From Lentisphaera sp. (GTDB taxonomy: Bacteria > Verrucomicrobiota > Lentisphaeria > Victivallales > GWF2-50-93): a DNA stretch of 14,677 nucleotides. The stretch covers positions 1-14,677 of the forward strand of contig DYMC01000043.1 of assembly GCA_020721745.1 (NCBI GenBank), given 5' to 3'. The position numbers were made by a program, and so were the translations under genes. The notes under the pieces are model-generated. The model searched no databases. It was given only the letters and a program-made list of their open reading frames with translations, and was not told where the DNA came from. How positions within the stretch are numbered: position 1 is the stretch's first letter; every line of letters begins with the position of its first letter. Below are positions 1 through 6,978 of the stretch, one piece after another.

Positions 1-7
1 AAACTCT

Positions 8-49
8 GCGGCTCTGTGGTCATTCTTTTTGGTTGCGGCCACAGGCCGC
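8..49 (-). other. Inverted repeat downstream of the MBL-hydrolase gene, possible weak terminator
   Basis: Two overlapping hairpins are possible. The short one pairs GCGGCC (35-40) with GGCCGC (44-49) around a 3-base loop. The long one pairs GCGGC-T-CTGTGG (8-19) with CCACAGGCCGC (39-49), leaving one bulged base. The repeat lies 20-60 bases past the stop codon of the leftward gene cluster, where a terminator is expected. There is no proper T-run on the minus strand after either stem, so an intrinsic terminator is not established. The region 1-69 contains no gene I can support. Confidence 0.3.
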
Positions 50-69
50 CTTGGTGGTTTCCAACCTTT

Positions 70-687
70 CTAGAGTGTCCTGAGCAGTTCCGTGAAATCC
101 TCGATGCTGGGGGATGCGAGATAGGGGTTCAGGCGTTTCTCGTCCCCGAGGCTTCGCGAAGGGACGCTTCCGTAGTCGTGTCCTGGGAAGACGATGTTCG
201 AGTCGGGAAGGAGTTTGATCCGGGAGAGGGTATGGAACATGGTCTTTGGTTTGCAGTATCCGATGCAGTCTATGAAGAGGGTGTCTCCGGTGAATATCGC
301 GGAGTCGTCGGAGAGCCTGTAGACGATTCCGTCCTCGCTGTGTCCTGGGGCATGGATGGCTTCGATGAATCCGGAGCCGAGATTAATTTTTTCTCCATCA
401 TCGAGAGAAATGTCGTGGGGGACTTGCGATTTCGGGTGTGCTGCGATTTTCGCAGGAAAGAACTTGCGAATCTCGCCGAGTCCGGAGACGTGGTCGAAGT
501 GGCCGTGAGTCAGGAGGATGGCCTTTGGCTTGATGCCGGGGATTTCTGTGATTTCCGTTTTTATGCGTGATACTTCTCCGCATGGGTCTATCACCACGGC
601 CTCGCCCGAGCTTCTTTCCGCCACGAGATATGAGAAGTTGCTGTCGAATCCGCCGACGCGGATTTGCTTGACGATGAAATCAGACAT
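70..687 (-). CDS. MBL-fold metallo-hydrolase (glyoxalase II-like)
   Basis: A 205-residue protein of the metallo-beta-lactamase superfamily, probably a cytoplasmic thioester or related hydrolase with a two-metal centre. Visible ligands are THGHFDH at residues 60-66 (H61, H63, D65, H66), H116 in HAPGHSEDG, D135 in FTGDTLF and H170 in FPGHDYGS, which is the complete superfamily set. The length fits the short single-domain 'hydroxyacylglutathione hydrolase-like' group and lacks the C-terminal substrate-binding domain of true GloB. The FTGDTLF/FPGH pattern is typical of the glyoxalase II and persulfide-dioxygenase branches, and the substrate cannot be read from sequence. It is the last gene of the leftward cluster. 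Its ATG overlaps the end of the FHA gene by 8 bases and no strong Shine-Dalgarno site precedes it, which suggests translational coupling. Confidence 0.9.
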   Translation of the reverse strand: MSDFIVKQIRVGGFDSNFSYLVAERSSGEAVVIDPCGEVSRIKTEITEIPGIKPKAILLTHGHFDHVSGLGEIRKFFPAKIAAHPKSQVPHDISLDDGEKINLGSGFIEAIHAPGHSEDGIVYRLSDDSAIFTGDTLFIDCIGYCKPKTMFHTLSRIKLLPDSNIVFPGHDYGSVPSRSLGDEKRLNPYLASPSIEDFTELLRTL

Positions 688-1786
688 AGCTCAGTATGAA
701 TTTCTCCTCGCCGAATTCGACGATGTCGCCCGGGTGGACGGTTCTCTTGCTTATGCGTTCGCCGTTGACATAGGTGCCGTTGGTGCTGTAGCAGTCGAGC
801 AGCATTATGTTCGTGTCGTAGGAGATTATCTGGGCGTGCTTCTTGGAGACTGTCCTGCTGTTGACCACCACGTGGGCCTGGCTTGCATCTCTTCCGACGA
901 ATCCGGACTTGCCCGGCGCCGGGACGTAGAGCATGCTTTTGCTGGTGCCGTCGGAGTTTCTCGATGCGGGTATGAGCACGAGTTTTTCGGCGTTTATCCT
1001 CTCGATGCCGGTGCTCATCTTGACTTCGGCGCTGTCGAAGCTGTCCGGGAGATTGAATGTCAGATGGTTGTTGCCTATCGAGATGGTGGAGCCTCTAAGG
1101 ATGATACTCGGTCCCGTGGCGGGAGCCGAGTTGACCAGGATTGGTGTCTTTGGATCGAGAGGGGCGACGTAGAACTCCCTGTTCTTCTCGTATATGGCTG
1201 CCGTGAAATCGGAATCCGCGGCGGTGGCGAAGTCGCAGCACTGGTGTTTTCCCAGGAGGCAGAGCGAATCTATCGGGAAGCAGTGTTCGGCGCCGTCCTT
1301 CATGAGCGAGAATTCATTTCCCTTCGGGGGGCCGTCGTGAAGTGCCTTGCGGACTCGCCCCTCGTTGTTCAGGTATATCATTATGAAGAGGATTCCGGTG
1401 TCGCGCGCGACAAGGCTCTTCTCCCCTTTGGCCACCATGAAATGGTTTGCGTTGCGTCCGTTGAAGGCGAATTTGGCCCCCGCTCTTCCGCTGTTGAGGA
1501 TAATCCACTTGTCGTCGCATTTCTGCATGACCAGGGAGCCTTTGAAGGCGGGCAGGGTGTTCGGGGGCAGGTCCGACTCCTGTGCGTTCTCCGAAATGAC
1601 TATCCTTTCTTTTGCCCCGTCGAAGATCTTTTCCTTCCATCCGGCTTGTCCGGGGATCATGAGCATGATCCGCCCCGAGGCGGTTTCGGTCTTCACGCCC
1701 TGCTTTTTGAGATTTACGTTTGTCGAGTCTCCATCGGGATTGATAACGTCCATGGCGGTTCCCATGTTTGAGTAAATATAGTTCAT
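680..1786 (-). CDS. Multi-FHA-domain protein
   Basis: A 368-residue soluble protein with a canonical FHA (phosphothreonine-binding) domain at about residues 290-368. It shows GFVGRD (GR 298-299), SKKHAQI (S314, H317), STNGTYVNG (N336, N341) and the closing HPGDIVEFG. Two earlier stretches look like degenerate FHA folds: about 60-140 (RIVIS, KWIILNSG, FNG at 108-110) and about 172-246 (LCLLGK, a central strand pair, ILVN at 216-219, then IILRGSTISIGNNHLTF), both without the GR/S/H signature. No kinase, ATPase or membrane segment is visible, so it is likely a phospho-dependent adaptor. The in-frame ATG at 1849 would add 21 residues. The ATG at 1786 is preferred because AAGGAG lies just upstream, and 63 bases then separate it from the GH78 stop. 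The downstream MBL gene overlaps its end. No kinase or phosphatase is seen nearby. Confidence 0.85.
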   Translation of the reverse strand: MNYIYSNMGTAMDVINPDGDSTNVNLKKQGVKTETASGRIMLMIPGQAGWKEKIFDGAKERIVISENAQESDLPPNTLPAFKGSLVMQKCDDKWIILNSGRAGAKFAFNGRNANHFMVAKGEKSLVARDTGILFIMIYLNNEGRVRKALHDGPPKGNEFSLMKDGAEHCFPIDSLCLLGKHQCCDFATAADSDFTAAIYEKNREFYVAPLDPKTPILVNSAPATGPSIILRGSTISIGNNHLTFNLPDSFDSAEVKMSTGIERINAEKLVLIPASRNSDGTSKSMLYVPAPGKSGFVGRDASQAHVVVNSRTVSKKHAQIISYDTNIMLLDCYSTNGTYVNGERISKRTVHPGDIVEFGEEKFILSYV

Positions 1787-1849
1787 GTTCGCTCCTTTTC
1801 CTCTTTTTCCTTCATGAATCGGAACAGCAAGGAGCATGCCAAAAGTCAT

Positions 1850-4165
1850 TCAGCAGCGTATTTTTCTGGATGAAATTAATTTTTTTGCCGTTGTCTTCTG
1901 GACTTTTCCATCGGGCCAGCGCAGTATGATCGGGGCCTTCTTCGGAATTGACAAGGAAATACGCATTGTGTCGCCGCTGCGCTGGACTTCCACGGAGGCG
2001 ATGCCGAATGGCGTAGGTGCCTTTCCGGAGATTTTGGGGAAGGGAGTCTTCCCCGGGGCCAGGAGGATGGTCTTGAATCCGGGCGATCCGGGTTTGACCC
2101 CCAGAGAGCAGCATGTCATCTCGTATAGCGGGGAGGAGCTCCAGGCATGGCAGTCGCTTCTGGGGTTCAGCGGAGTTTCCGGGAAGGTGCTGAGTCCCAG
2201 GCTGAGCTGCTTCTTCCATAGTTCGAGATGCTGCCAGAAGAGTTCCGTGCATCCGGTCTTCTCCCATGCTCTGAAAAGGTAGAATGAAAAGTAGAGGGTC
2301 GCCTTGCTCATGCGCGGGTCGGAGAGCAGGCGCTTCGCCAGCGAGAGCGCCTCTTTGCCGTTCACGGCCCCTGCGATTATCGCCCATGCGTTCACATGCT
2401 GGCTTGTGAACTTCCTGCCGGGCATGTCGAGATATATCCCGTCTTCCCTGCATAGTTTGTTGACTGCGCGGATTGTGTCTGACGCGGTCCTCCTGAATCC
2501 CTTCGGCTCCAGTCCAATCTCGTCCGCGATGTCGGCGGCAGTTTTGCATGCATGGGCGAACTGCAGGCTGTTGATGGTGAGCGGACACGTCGTGTCCCGG
2601 GATGGATTTCCTCCCGGCCACTCCGGGAGCCAGTCGGTGAAGTTCCAGTATGGCAGATGGCCGACGAGGCCATTGGACAGCCTTCTCCTTTCGAACCATT
2701 CGATGACCGAACGGATTCCGGGGAACATCTCCCTGAGGAAGTCCTTGTCGCCGAAATAGTCGTAGTAGTCTTTCACCATCATCACCCAGTATAGGCTGAA
2801 TCCGGGGATGACCTGCGTCCATGTGGATGGGTATCTGGACTGGGTGATGCCCTCGTCGAGGCGGGACCAGTCGAAATGCCTTATCGCCTGCTTCCCCAGC
2901 CTGCCGTCCCCGGTCAGGGCGTATGAGATGAGCGCCTGTATGCGCGTGTCGCCGACATACTGGAGCTGTTCGTAGTATGGGCAGTCGAAGTAGTGCTCGT
3001 TTGCGCAGAGGCGGGCGGTGCGCCAGGCTGTGTCCCAGACCTTCCGTGTTTCGGGATCGCCGGATTCGAATTCGGCCTTCATCCCGAAGGGATACATGCA
3101 TGTGGTGAAGGACGGGGGCTGGATTTCAAGGCTGGTCCGGGCGCCATTTATCTCGATCTCGACAAACCTGAATGTCCTGAACCAGAACGGCTGGAAGCTG
3201 TTTTCCATCCCATCGAGGAGGAGTTTGTCGCTGTATCCGAAGACGACTCCGCGCGGGTCGTCCCTGACAAGCTTTTCGCCATCCACGAAGAGAGCCTCCG
3301 AGTATCTGATCAGGACTTCCGCGTTCTTCCCTCCTTTGAAGTCGAATCTGGGGAATGCCGTATTGAGCGAGCCTGCGTCAATCGTGATTTTTGCCCTGCC
3401 GGTGATCTTTAGAGGAGCCTCCCCGCGTATCCATCGTCCGGCGTTTTCCACGTCGAGATTGTCGCATCGGATGATTTTAGAGAATCTTTCCTCCTTCTCC
3501 TCCATGTGGGGGATCTGCCTAGGGACGAGCCACCATCTGCTGTATGGGTTTTCCAGCGATTCCCTGTGGATGGCAGGAGAGACCTTCGCCGGAGGCACCC
3601 ATGATGATTCGTCCAGAGATGGCTTGTGGACATTCCTTTCTGAAAATGCAAAGGACAGCTCCTCCTCCGGCGGGCTTATCAGAAAAGTCTTCAGGGAGTC
3701 CTCCGAATCATGAGGCCTATTCTTTACGGACCTGTCCTCTTTGCAGAGCCAGGAGCCTGGCGTGTCCATGGATGTCTGTTTTTTCCCCTTGGAGAATACC
3801 CCACCGGCGACTAGGAAGGCAAGTCCGGTTCCGCATTCCGCGAGTGCGAGCTGTCTGTCCTCGGATATTTGCGGCTTGTCCCTGAACTGGACGACTTTTG
3901 CGCATAGGACATGTTCTCCGGGGGGCAGGGGGACGGCGTATGTCTCGTAATTCCAATGGCGCAAGTCGCTGCGACAAGGCCCTCTCCCGATGATCTTGCC
4001 GTCGAGGAACAGGATGTATCTGTTGTCCGCGGAAACGGAGATGCGAAGCTTGCAGTCGCGCCCCTTCACGGTGAATTTCCTTCTGAACCATGCATGAGAG
4101 ATGCCGCCGCCGTTCCATCCAGGGTGCGTGCACCAGAGGCTGTCCTTGGAAAAAAGCGTGTTCAT
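1850..4165 (-). CDS. GH78-type alpha-L-rhamnosidase-like glycoside hydrolase
   Basis: A 771-residue protein with the layout of GH78 enzymes. An N-terminal beta-sandwich that binds or shapes the site (residues about 20-115, with SADNRYILFLDGKIIGRGP) is followed by a second beta-domain (about 240-350), an (alpha/alpha)6 barrel (about 365-690) and a small C-terminal beta-domain (about 695-770). Signature elements are DCPYYEQLQYVGDTR (394-408, equivalent to the family's DCPxRdErlGWtGD), DWLPEW (511-516) and DCHAWSSSP (671-679). Family members remove terminal alpha-L-rhamnose, but related clades act on other sugars, so the substrate is open. There is no signal peptide or membrane segment, so it should be cytoplasmic and act on imported oligosaccharides or glycosides. 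AAGGAG (4170-4175) precedes the ATG, which overlaps the formyltransferase stop as ATGA. No transporter or rhamnose catabolic gene is present in the window. Confidence 0.85.
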   Translation of the reverse strand: MNTLFSKDSLWCTHPGWNGGGISHAWFRRKFTVKGRDCKLRISVSADNRYILFLDGKIIGRGPCRSDLRHWNYETYAVPLPPGEHVLCAKVVQFRDKPQISEDRQLALAECGTGLAFLVAGGVFSKGKKQTSMDTPGSWLCKEDRSVKNRPHDSEDSLKTFLISPPEEELSFAFSERNVHKPSLDESSWVPPAKVSPAIHRESLENPYSRWWLVPRQIPHMEEKEERFSKIIRCDNLDVENAGRWIRGEAPLKITGRAKITIDAGSLNTAFPRFDFKGGKNAEVLIRYSEALFVDGEKLVRDDPRGVVFGYSDKLLLDGMENSFQPFWFRTFRFVEIEINGARTSLEIQPPSFTTCMYPFGMKAEFESGDPETRKVWDTAWRTARLCANEHYFDCPYYEQLQYVGDTRIQALISYALTGDGRLGKQAIRHFDWSRLDEGITQSRYPSTWTQVIPGFSLYWVMMVKDYYDYFGDKDFLREMFPGIRSVIEWFERRRLSNGLVGHLPYWNFTDWLPEWPGGNPSRDTTCPLTINSLQFAHACKTAADIADEIGLEPKGFRRTASDTIRAVNKLCREDGIYLDMPGRKFTSQHVNAWAIIAGAVNGKEALSLAKRLLSDPRMSKATLYFSFYLFRAWEKTGCTELFWQHLELWKKQLSLGLSTFPETPLNPRSDCHAWSSSPLYEMTCCSLGVKPGSPGFKTILLAPGKTPFPKISGKAPTPFGIASVEVQRSGDTMRISLSIPKKAPIILRWPDGKVQKTTAKKLISSRKIRC

Positions 4166-5070
4166 TCTTCTCCTTCGCGAGTTGATTTGATCGGGATTCT
4201 GCGTCCGTCGGGATGGTATTCAACAGTTTTTATCCGGATGAATCCGTCGTTTGTCCTGTAATACAAGTTGTCGAGGGCGTCTCTTCCGAAGAATCCTGAT
4301 GCGAAGTCCGCGACGGCCGGTGGGAAGACGGTCCAGTCGCCCAGACGCTTGAGGCGTTCCTGGTTTGATCTTGCTATTTCCTCCAGCTTGTCCTTGAACC
4401 CGCCCGGCGGTTTCTTCCGGGGGCGCGATCGGTATATCGAATGCAGATCGGCGAGTTCCGCACCCATGATGTCGAGAGGGACCGCCTGCGATATGCCAAG
4501 TATTGGTCCGGAATCCATCTCGCCGCCCTTGCCGGTGTATGGCTGCGCGACAATCACGCTCGATCTTAGCGAGTCGAATCCTGCGAGGATGGCGGTCTCC
4601 ACGGGGATGCAGTGGAGCCCGACGAGGAGGCGGTGTCCATCTTTCTCAACAGTGAGGTCGCCGGGATGGACGTTGAGACAGGGGAAATCCCCGCAGATGT
4701 TCGTGAGCGGGACGAATCCTGCGAGTATTCCGAAGTCTATGTCGAGGGGGAGGATGATTTTTCTCATTTCGTCCGTCCACTCGTTTCTTATGGCGCGGCC
4801 TTTTTCGGATGCGAGGCTTATGCTCTTCTCTCCGCGCGATAGGTAGAATTGCCGGATGTCGTGCAGCAGGAGAGGCACGGAGTGGGCTTCTGCGATTTTC
4901 GCGGCTCTGCTCGCGGGATTGTCGGTGAGGATGGCTGCCGGCCTCCATGCCGGGGCGTGGTGGCCCGCGACGGAATCGAGCAGTTTCTCCGCGTTGGTTC
5001 CGGAGCCGCTCATAAATATGACTGCCCTTGGGGGCTTTGCGGTGGCTTTGAAAAAATCCAGGACTTCCAT
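4162..5070 (-). CDS. PurN-like formyltransferase-family protein with C-terminal extension
   Basis: A 302-residue protein with the formyltransferase (N10-formyl-THF-dependent) Rossmann-type domain. It shows the phosphate-binding loop MSGSGTNAEKL (20-30), ILTDNPASRA (47-56), AGFVPLT (117-123), LNVHPGD (132-138) with N133 and H135 matching the catalytic Asn-x-His of PurN, and MDSGPIL (185-191) with D186 matching the third catalytic residue. The SGSGTN loop is that of glycinamide ribonucleotide transformylase rather than methionyl-tRNA or sugar formyltransferases. PurN is usually about 190-215 residues, so this protein has a longer middle and a C-terminal tail of about 80-100 residues. A TTG at 5139 would extend it by 23 residues. 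The ATG at 5070 is chosen, though neither start has a clear ribosome-binding site. It heads the leftward cluster and no other purine gene is beside it, so it may be a specialised paralogue and not the main PurN. Confidence 0.75.
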   Translation of the reverse strand: MEVLDFFKATAKPPRAVIFMSGSGTNAEKLLDSVAGHHAPAWRPAAILTDNPASRAAKIAEAHSVPLLLHDIRQFYLSRGEKSISLASEKGRAIRNEWTDEMRKIILPLDIDFGILAGFVPLTNICGDFPCLNVHPGDLTVEKDGHRLLVGLHCIPVETAILAGFDSLRSSVIVAQPYTGKGGEMDSGPILGISQAVPLDIMGAELADLHSIYRSRPRKKPPGGFKDKLEEIARSNQERLKRLGDWTVFPPAVADFASGFFGRDALDNLYYRTNDGFIRIKTVEYHPDGRRIPIKSTREGEE

Positions 5071-5158
5071 AAAAACGACTTGATATTTGGTTTGGATGAT
5101 GTAAGGTAGGGACTCTAAATCTGAAAAAGTCAAATACAAACTTTCGGAGGCTCATTTT
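5071..5158. promoter_or_regulatory. Divergent intergenic region
   Basis: These 88 bases separate the leftward formyltransferase cluster from the rightward exported-protein gene, so promoters for both are expected here. A clear Shine-Dalgarno sequence, GGAGG at 5146-5150, sits 8 bases before the rightward ATG. No convincing -35/-10 pair stands out on either strand. TTGATA at about 5080 and CTAAAT at 5115-5120 are weak matches, and I do not assign them. Confidence 0.45.
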
Positions 5159-5806
5159 ATGAAAAAAGTGGCGTTGGCATTGGTGGCGGTCGCGGTCATG
5201 GCGGGGTCGGCGGTTCAAGCCTGGGATTGGATGACACCCTTCAAAGGCCCCAGCAAGGACATCAGGACACTGATTGTCGCCGGGAACTACACGAAGCATC
5301 GTGTTCTCGCCGAGCTGATCCAGATCGAGACGAAACAGCCGATACTTCTTCTGCCGGCCACGCCTGGCGGGAAGATATTCTTCATTCCGGCCAAGAACGA
5401 GGCTCTCGAGGTCGAAGACGCGAAGTTCACCAACTTCGTGAAGTTCACGAAGCCCGAGAAGATTCTGGTGATTGGCGATGGCGGCCCGGTCACGCAGTCA
5501 TTCATAGACAGGATAGACCCCTACCAGACCAAGGTTGTGGTCCACAACAAGAACATGGAGATCGCCGCCGAGGAGATAGGCAGGCTGATGGACCTCACCG
5601 ACCTTGCCGACGATTTTGCGAAGATAAACAAGGATCTGGAGAGCGGCAGGCTATATAAGTCCGGAAGCGAGGTTTCTGCCCCCGGCCCCGCGTTGCCCGC
5701 GCCTCCGGCCGTGCAGCATCTCCCCGCCGCTCCGTCCGCCGCCCCGGTTCTTCCAGCCAAGAGCGAACCCGTCCTGATCAAGGACAGCGAAGTGGTTCCG
5801 AAATGA
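5159..5806 (+). CDS. Exported protein of unknown function with Pro/Ala-rich tail
   Basis: A 215-residue protein with a textbook Sec signal peptide: MKKVALALVAVAVMAGSAVQA with likely cleavage after residue 21 (VQA before WDW). The mature part has a compact alpha/beta domain (about 35-160) containing regular hydrophobic strands: RTLIVAG (36-42), QPILLLPA (60-67), KIFFIPA (72-78), KILVIGDGGPV (101-111) and KVVVHN (125-130). The pattern recalls small Rossmann-like or cell-wall-binding-repeat-2-like folds, but I cannot name the family. Residues about 172-205 are rich in Pro and Ala, like a flexible periplasmic or wall-spanning linker, and the protein ends shortly after. No catalytic motif, lipobox or sorting motif is visible. 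The GGAGG at 5146-5150 supports the start. It is a single-gene unit ending at the terminator at 5831-5862. Confidence 0.8.
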   Translation: MKKVALALVAVAVMAGSAVQAWDWMTPFKGPSKDIRTLIVAGNYTKHRVLAELIQIETKQPILLLPATPGGKIFFIPAKNEALEVEDAKFTNFVKFTKPEKILVIGDGGPVTQSFIDRIDPYQTKVVVHNKNMEIAAEEIGRLMDLTDLADDFAKINKDLESGRLYKSGSEVSAPGPALPAPPAVQHLPAAPSAAPVLPAKSEPVLIKDSEVVPK

Positions 5807-5830
5807 TGAGTTGAGAATTCTTGATCTTGA

Positions 5831-5862
5831 AAAGCCGCAGGTTCAACCTGCGGCTTTTTTTT
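5831..5862 (+). terminator. Rho-independent terminator
   Basis: A perfect 11-bp stem pairs AAAGCCGCAGG (5831-5841) with CCTGCGGCTTT (5847-5857) around the loop TTCAA. A run of eight T's (5855-5862) follows on the plus strand. It lies 24 bases after the stop of the exported-protein gene. On the minus strand the stem is followed only by a short T-run (CTTTTC), so weak termination of the leftward aspS relic transcript is also possible. Confidence 0.93.
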
Positions 5863-6805
5863 ATTTTTCAATCCTCTTCTCGGGGGCTTTGATGGCGATG
5901 TGCAATTCGCGGAGCTGCCTGGGCTCTACTTCCGACGGAGCGTTCATCATCAGGTCCTGTGCCTGCTGGTTGAACGGGAATGCGATGACCTCCCTGATGT
6001 TCGGCTCCTCGCAGAGCAGCATCACCATCCTGTCCACCCCGGGGGCGATCCCGCCGCGAGGGGGGGCTCCGAACCTGAATGCGTTTATCATCCCGCCGAA
6101 CCTCGAATCAACCTGCTCCCTCGTGTATCCAGCGATCTCGAAGGCCTTGTACATGATGTCCGGGCGGTGGTTCCTTATGGCGCCGCTCGAAAGCTCGACC
6201 CCGTTGCAGGCAATGCCGTATTGCCAGGCGAGGATGTCCAGCGGGTTCTTGTTCAGGAGCGAGTCCATTCCGCCCTGCGGCATCGAGAAGGGGTTGTGGC
6301 TGAAGGCTGTCTTGCCAGTCTCCTTGTCCGTCTCGAACATGGGGAAGTCCACCTGTGCGATCAGGGAGAGCCTGTTGGCAAGTTCGGTGCGCACGGCTTC
6401 GCCGATCTCATTCGCCTTTTCAGGGCTGTCGGCAATGAAAAATATCGCATCTCCGTCTTCCGTCCTTCCGATTTTCCTTATCGTGTCGAGTTGAACCCTG
6501 GGGAGGAATTTCACTATCGGACTCTTCTCTTCTCCCCGGGAAGAGGATTATGTATGCCAGGCCCTTCGCCCCGAGGCTCTGGGCGAAGGCGATCATGTCG
6601 TCGTAGAACTTCCTCGGCTTGTCGGTGCCGAATCTCTCCATCGCCTCGCGGTAGGGGATGCGGACGAAGGGTGCCGCGTCCATCTTGCGCCTCCCGAACT
6701 TGGAGAATATCTCTGGCACGAGCGCACCCATCCTGCGATTTTCGCAAGTCTTCCGACGTCGGAGCGTCTCAGCGCGCCGCAAGTGTCGGTTCTATATTTC
6801 GACAT
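5861..6805 (-). pseudogene. aspS: Eroded aspartyl-tRNA synthetase gene (internal deletions and frame breaks)
   Basis: Three pieces in different frames together match bacterial AspRS, in order. Piece 1, from the ATG at 6805, gives the N-terminus MSKYRTDTCGALRR...GWV (about 28 residues). Piece 2, about 6728-6534, gives LVPEIFSKFG, EAMERFGTDKP and GAKGLAYI from the insertion-domain region. Piece 3, about 6526-5861, gives SPIVKFLP, then VDFPMFE, HNPFSMPQGG, GVELSSGAIRNH and GAPPRGGIAPGVDR (class II motif 3). Only 945 bases remain where a bacterial aspS has about 1,770. Lost are the OB-fold, motifs 1 and 2 and part of the insertion domain (junction near 6725), a further block between DKP and RKFYDD (near 6614) and about 10 residues before VDFP (near 6352). 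Pieces 2 and 3 are joined by a one-base shift at a C4 run (6534-6537 on the plus strand). The usual His of GAPPHGG is Arg. The GGGGAAG ribosome-binding site is kept. It cannot make a working AspRS, so a functional copy should lie elsewhere. Confidence 0.88.
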
Positions 6806-6978
6806 ATTCTTCCCCTTTGATTAGTGATGACTGAAAGGCGGGGAAGATAGCACCTGCCGGCAAATTTGCGAAATTCGCTACTGGAGATGCAACGTAAGAG
6901 TTCAGTAAACTCCGTCATTTTATATGTTTTCGACCCTAGAAGACCCCCAAAAATGAAAACACAGTTGAATGTCAAGTT
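6806..6978 (-). promoter_or_regulatory. Leader region of the aspS relic with adjacent palindromes
   Basis: This is 173 bases between the 221-residue protein gene and the aspS relic. On the minus strand a TATAAA box (6919-6924 on the plus strand) lies about 115 bases before the relic start, without a good -35. A perfect TTGACA (complement of 6970-6975) lies too far from it, 45 bases, to be its partner. GCAAATTTGC (6860-6869) is a perfect palindrome and shares two bases with GCGAA-A-TTCGC (6868-6878), another inverted repeat. The pair could be an operator or a leftover hairpin. The relic's Shine-Dalgarno site GGGGAAG lies within the last 15 bases before the ATG. Confidence 0.35.

Noticed and set aside
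518..1771. Long plus-strand open frame (417 codons) opposite the FHA and MBL genes
   Set aside because: It is antisense to genes with clear FHA and MBL motifs, shows no recognisable protein pattern, and is typical of G+C-rich antisense frames.
1812..3101. Minus-strand open frame of 429 codons inside the GH78 gene
   Set aside because: It is an alternate frame of the GH78 gene, with an Arg/His/Pro-rich translation and no domain.
5071..5139. TTG start at 5139 for the formyltransferase
   Set aside because: There is no Shine-Dalgarno site, the extra 23 residues precede the usual family start, and it would run into the divergent gene's leader.
5861..6805. Programmed frameshifting or a split aspS that still works
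   Set aside because: Frameshifting cannot restore the missing motifs 1 and 2 or the anticodon-binding domain, so the remaining pieces cannot form an AspRS.
6970..6975. Perfect TTGACA (minus strand) as the -35 of a promoter for the aspS relic
   Set aside because: No -10-like hexamer occurs 16-18 bases downstream, and the nearest TATAAA is 45 bases away.
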